Source of the DNA: Halomonas colorata
GTDB lineage: Bacteria > Pseudomonadota > Gammaproteobacteria > Pseudomonadales > Halomonadaceae
Direction: 5' to 3'
Assembly (NCBI RefSeq): GCF_014897985.1
Contig: NZ_JABUZA010000004.1
Span: forward strand, 92,637 to 156,636
Length of the DNA: 64,000 nucleotides
The notes beneath the pieces were generated by a model, which was not told the origin of the DNA, searched no databases, and saw only the letters and a list, made by a program, of their open reading frames with translations. Positions 63,495 through 64,000 of this stretch are shown piece by piece (position 1 is the stretch's first letter; the number at the start of each line of letters is the position of its first letter). Made by a program: the position numbers and the translations under genes.

Positions 63495-64000
63495 TCATAA
63501 AGGGATTCTCATCTGAGGATCCCTTTTTTGTGGCTCTGGCGATGGCGGATTCATGAGAGCCCAAAGCGGGATTCTTTCGAACAAGCTTACTTGGAGCGTG
63601 CGCATAATGCGCTGAACGCTCCAGCCTTTTTGGGCACTGTGACGTGCAAACGAGAGTAACAGATAGCAGATCATGGCAATCCAAATCTGCGTCAGCACAG
63701 CATTCTTACTGTTACCTAAAAAGGCCTTTATTTTCAGGTTTTGTTTGAGGGCTTTGAAGAAGAGCTCGACCTGCCAACGATCCTTGTAGATGGCGGCAAT
63801 CGTTGTCGCTGCCAGCTTGAAGTTGTTCGTGATAAAGCGAAAATGCTTACCACTGTCCGGACAGACGTATCCCACTAAACGAAGTCGCGGCGCGCCCTGT
63901 TTTAGCGCGTGCTGACTGCTCAATTCAATCACCTGATCATATTCAACGGGCCCATCAGCACGCACAGGCTTGGATAGCTGCACCTGGTAAACAGCCTTAG
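63495..64000 (-). mobile_element. IS4-family transposase, N-terminal part outside window
   Basis: The last 168 or so residues of a DDE transposase; the reading frame continues past the right edge. 'IAAIYKDRWQVELFFKALKQNLKIK' is the Y-(2)-R-(3)-E-(6)-K signature of IS4-type enzymes and holds the catalytic glutamate. 'KQGAPRLRLVGYVCPDSGKHFRFITNNF' precedes it. The stop at 63495 overlaps a hairpin AAAGGGAT/ATCCCTTT followed by T (63499-63528). The terminal inverted repeat should lie near 63440-63495, but cannot be fixed without the other end. Confidence 0.88.

Overview
The window comes from a gammaproteobacterium of the Halomonas type (Halomonadaceae). This is an inference from gene content, not from a marker gene: three tripartite TRAP carriers for small carboxylates, two sodium:solute symporters, an AbgT carrier, acidic secreted binding proteins, PntAB, and a moderately high G+C that drops in one short segment near 60.5-62 kb. 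It reads as chromosomal 'metabolic periphery': small catabolic or transport modules, each with its own regulator, rather than a core operon block.

Layout. 0-4.8 kb: a four-carbon sugar-acid module (partial TRAP receptor, DenD, OtnI, LtnD) facing a LacI-family repressor across a double palindromic operator. 5-8.5 kb: MgtE magnesium channel, a TSUP permease and an HDOD signalling protein. 8.6-19.4 kb: a probable 5-oxoproline module with a LysR-TRAP operon on one strand, pxpABC on the other, then a sodium symporter with its DUF3311 partner and a chemoreceptor. 19.5-25.5 kb: KatG, PntAB and a DUF2798 protein. 25.6-30.7 kb: a frameshifted LysR gene, a TetR/KAS II pair, a MocR-type regulator and an unknown membrane protein. 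31-36 kb: an atypical Nramp protein followed by a 7-bp tandem repeat, HpxO-like urate hydroxylase, LysR and SpeB agmatinase.

36-41.7 kb: CtaG and DUF2243 membrane proteins, a cobalamin riboswitch controlling a periplasmic binding protein, a pseudoazurin, and an RsbQ-like alpha/beta hydrolase encoded directly behind a PAS-GGDEF-EAL protein. 42-46.3 kb: M20 amidohydrolase, AbgT and LysR, then a NYN nuclease-like protein. 46.3-51 kb: a two-component system beside a Fur-box-controlled TonB siderophore receptor. 51.2-59.2 kb: SnoaL-like, NmrA-like and HxlR genes, an SSS carrier with a 42-residue partner, PepSY, YihY, AraC and SDR genes.

59.2-62.3 kb is the most accessory part: a NucS/DUF91-like nuclease, an Abi_2/AbiF family HEPN protein, an apparent relic of a type I restriction hsdR gene, a 49-residue cysteine protein and tRNA-Arg(CCG). 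An intrinsic terminator lies between the nuclease and Abi genes on the strand where no gene is visible. The window ends with a TRAP receptor gene cut off from any permease genes by an IS4-family transposase.

The two observations I would follow first are the RsbQ/PAS-GGDEF-EAL pair (a KAI2/D14-type hydrolase apparently wired to cyclic-di-GMP) and the small defence islet with its orphan terminator. Everything here is read by eye; no database or folding programme was run.
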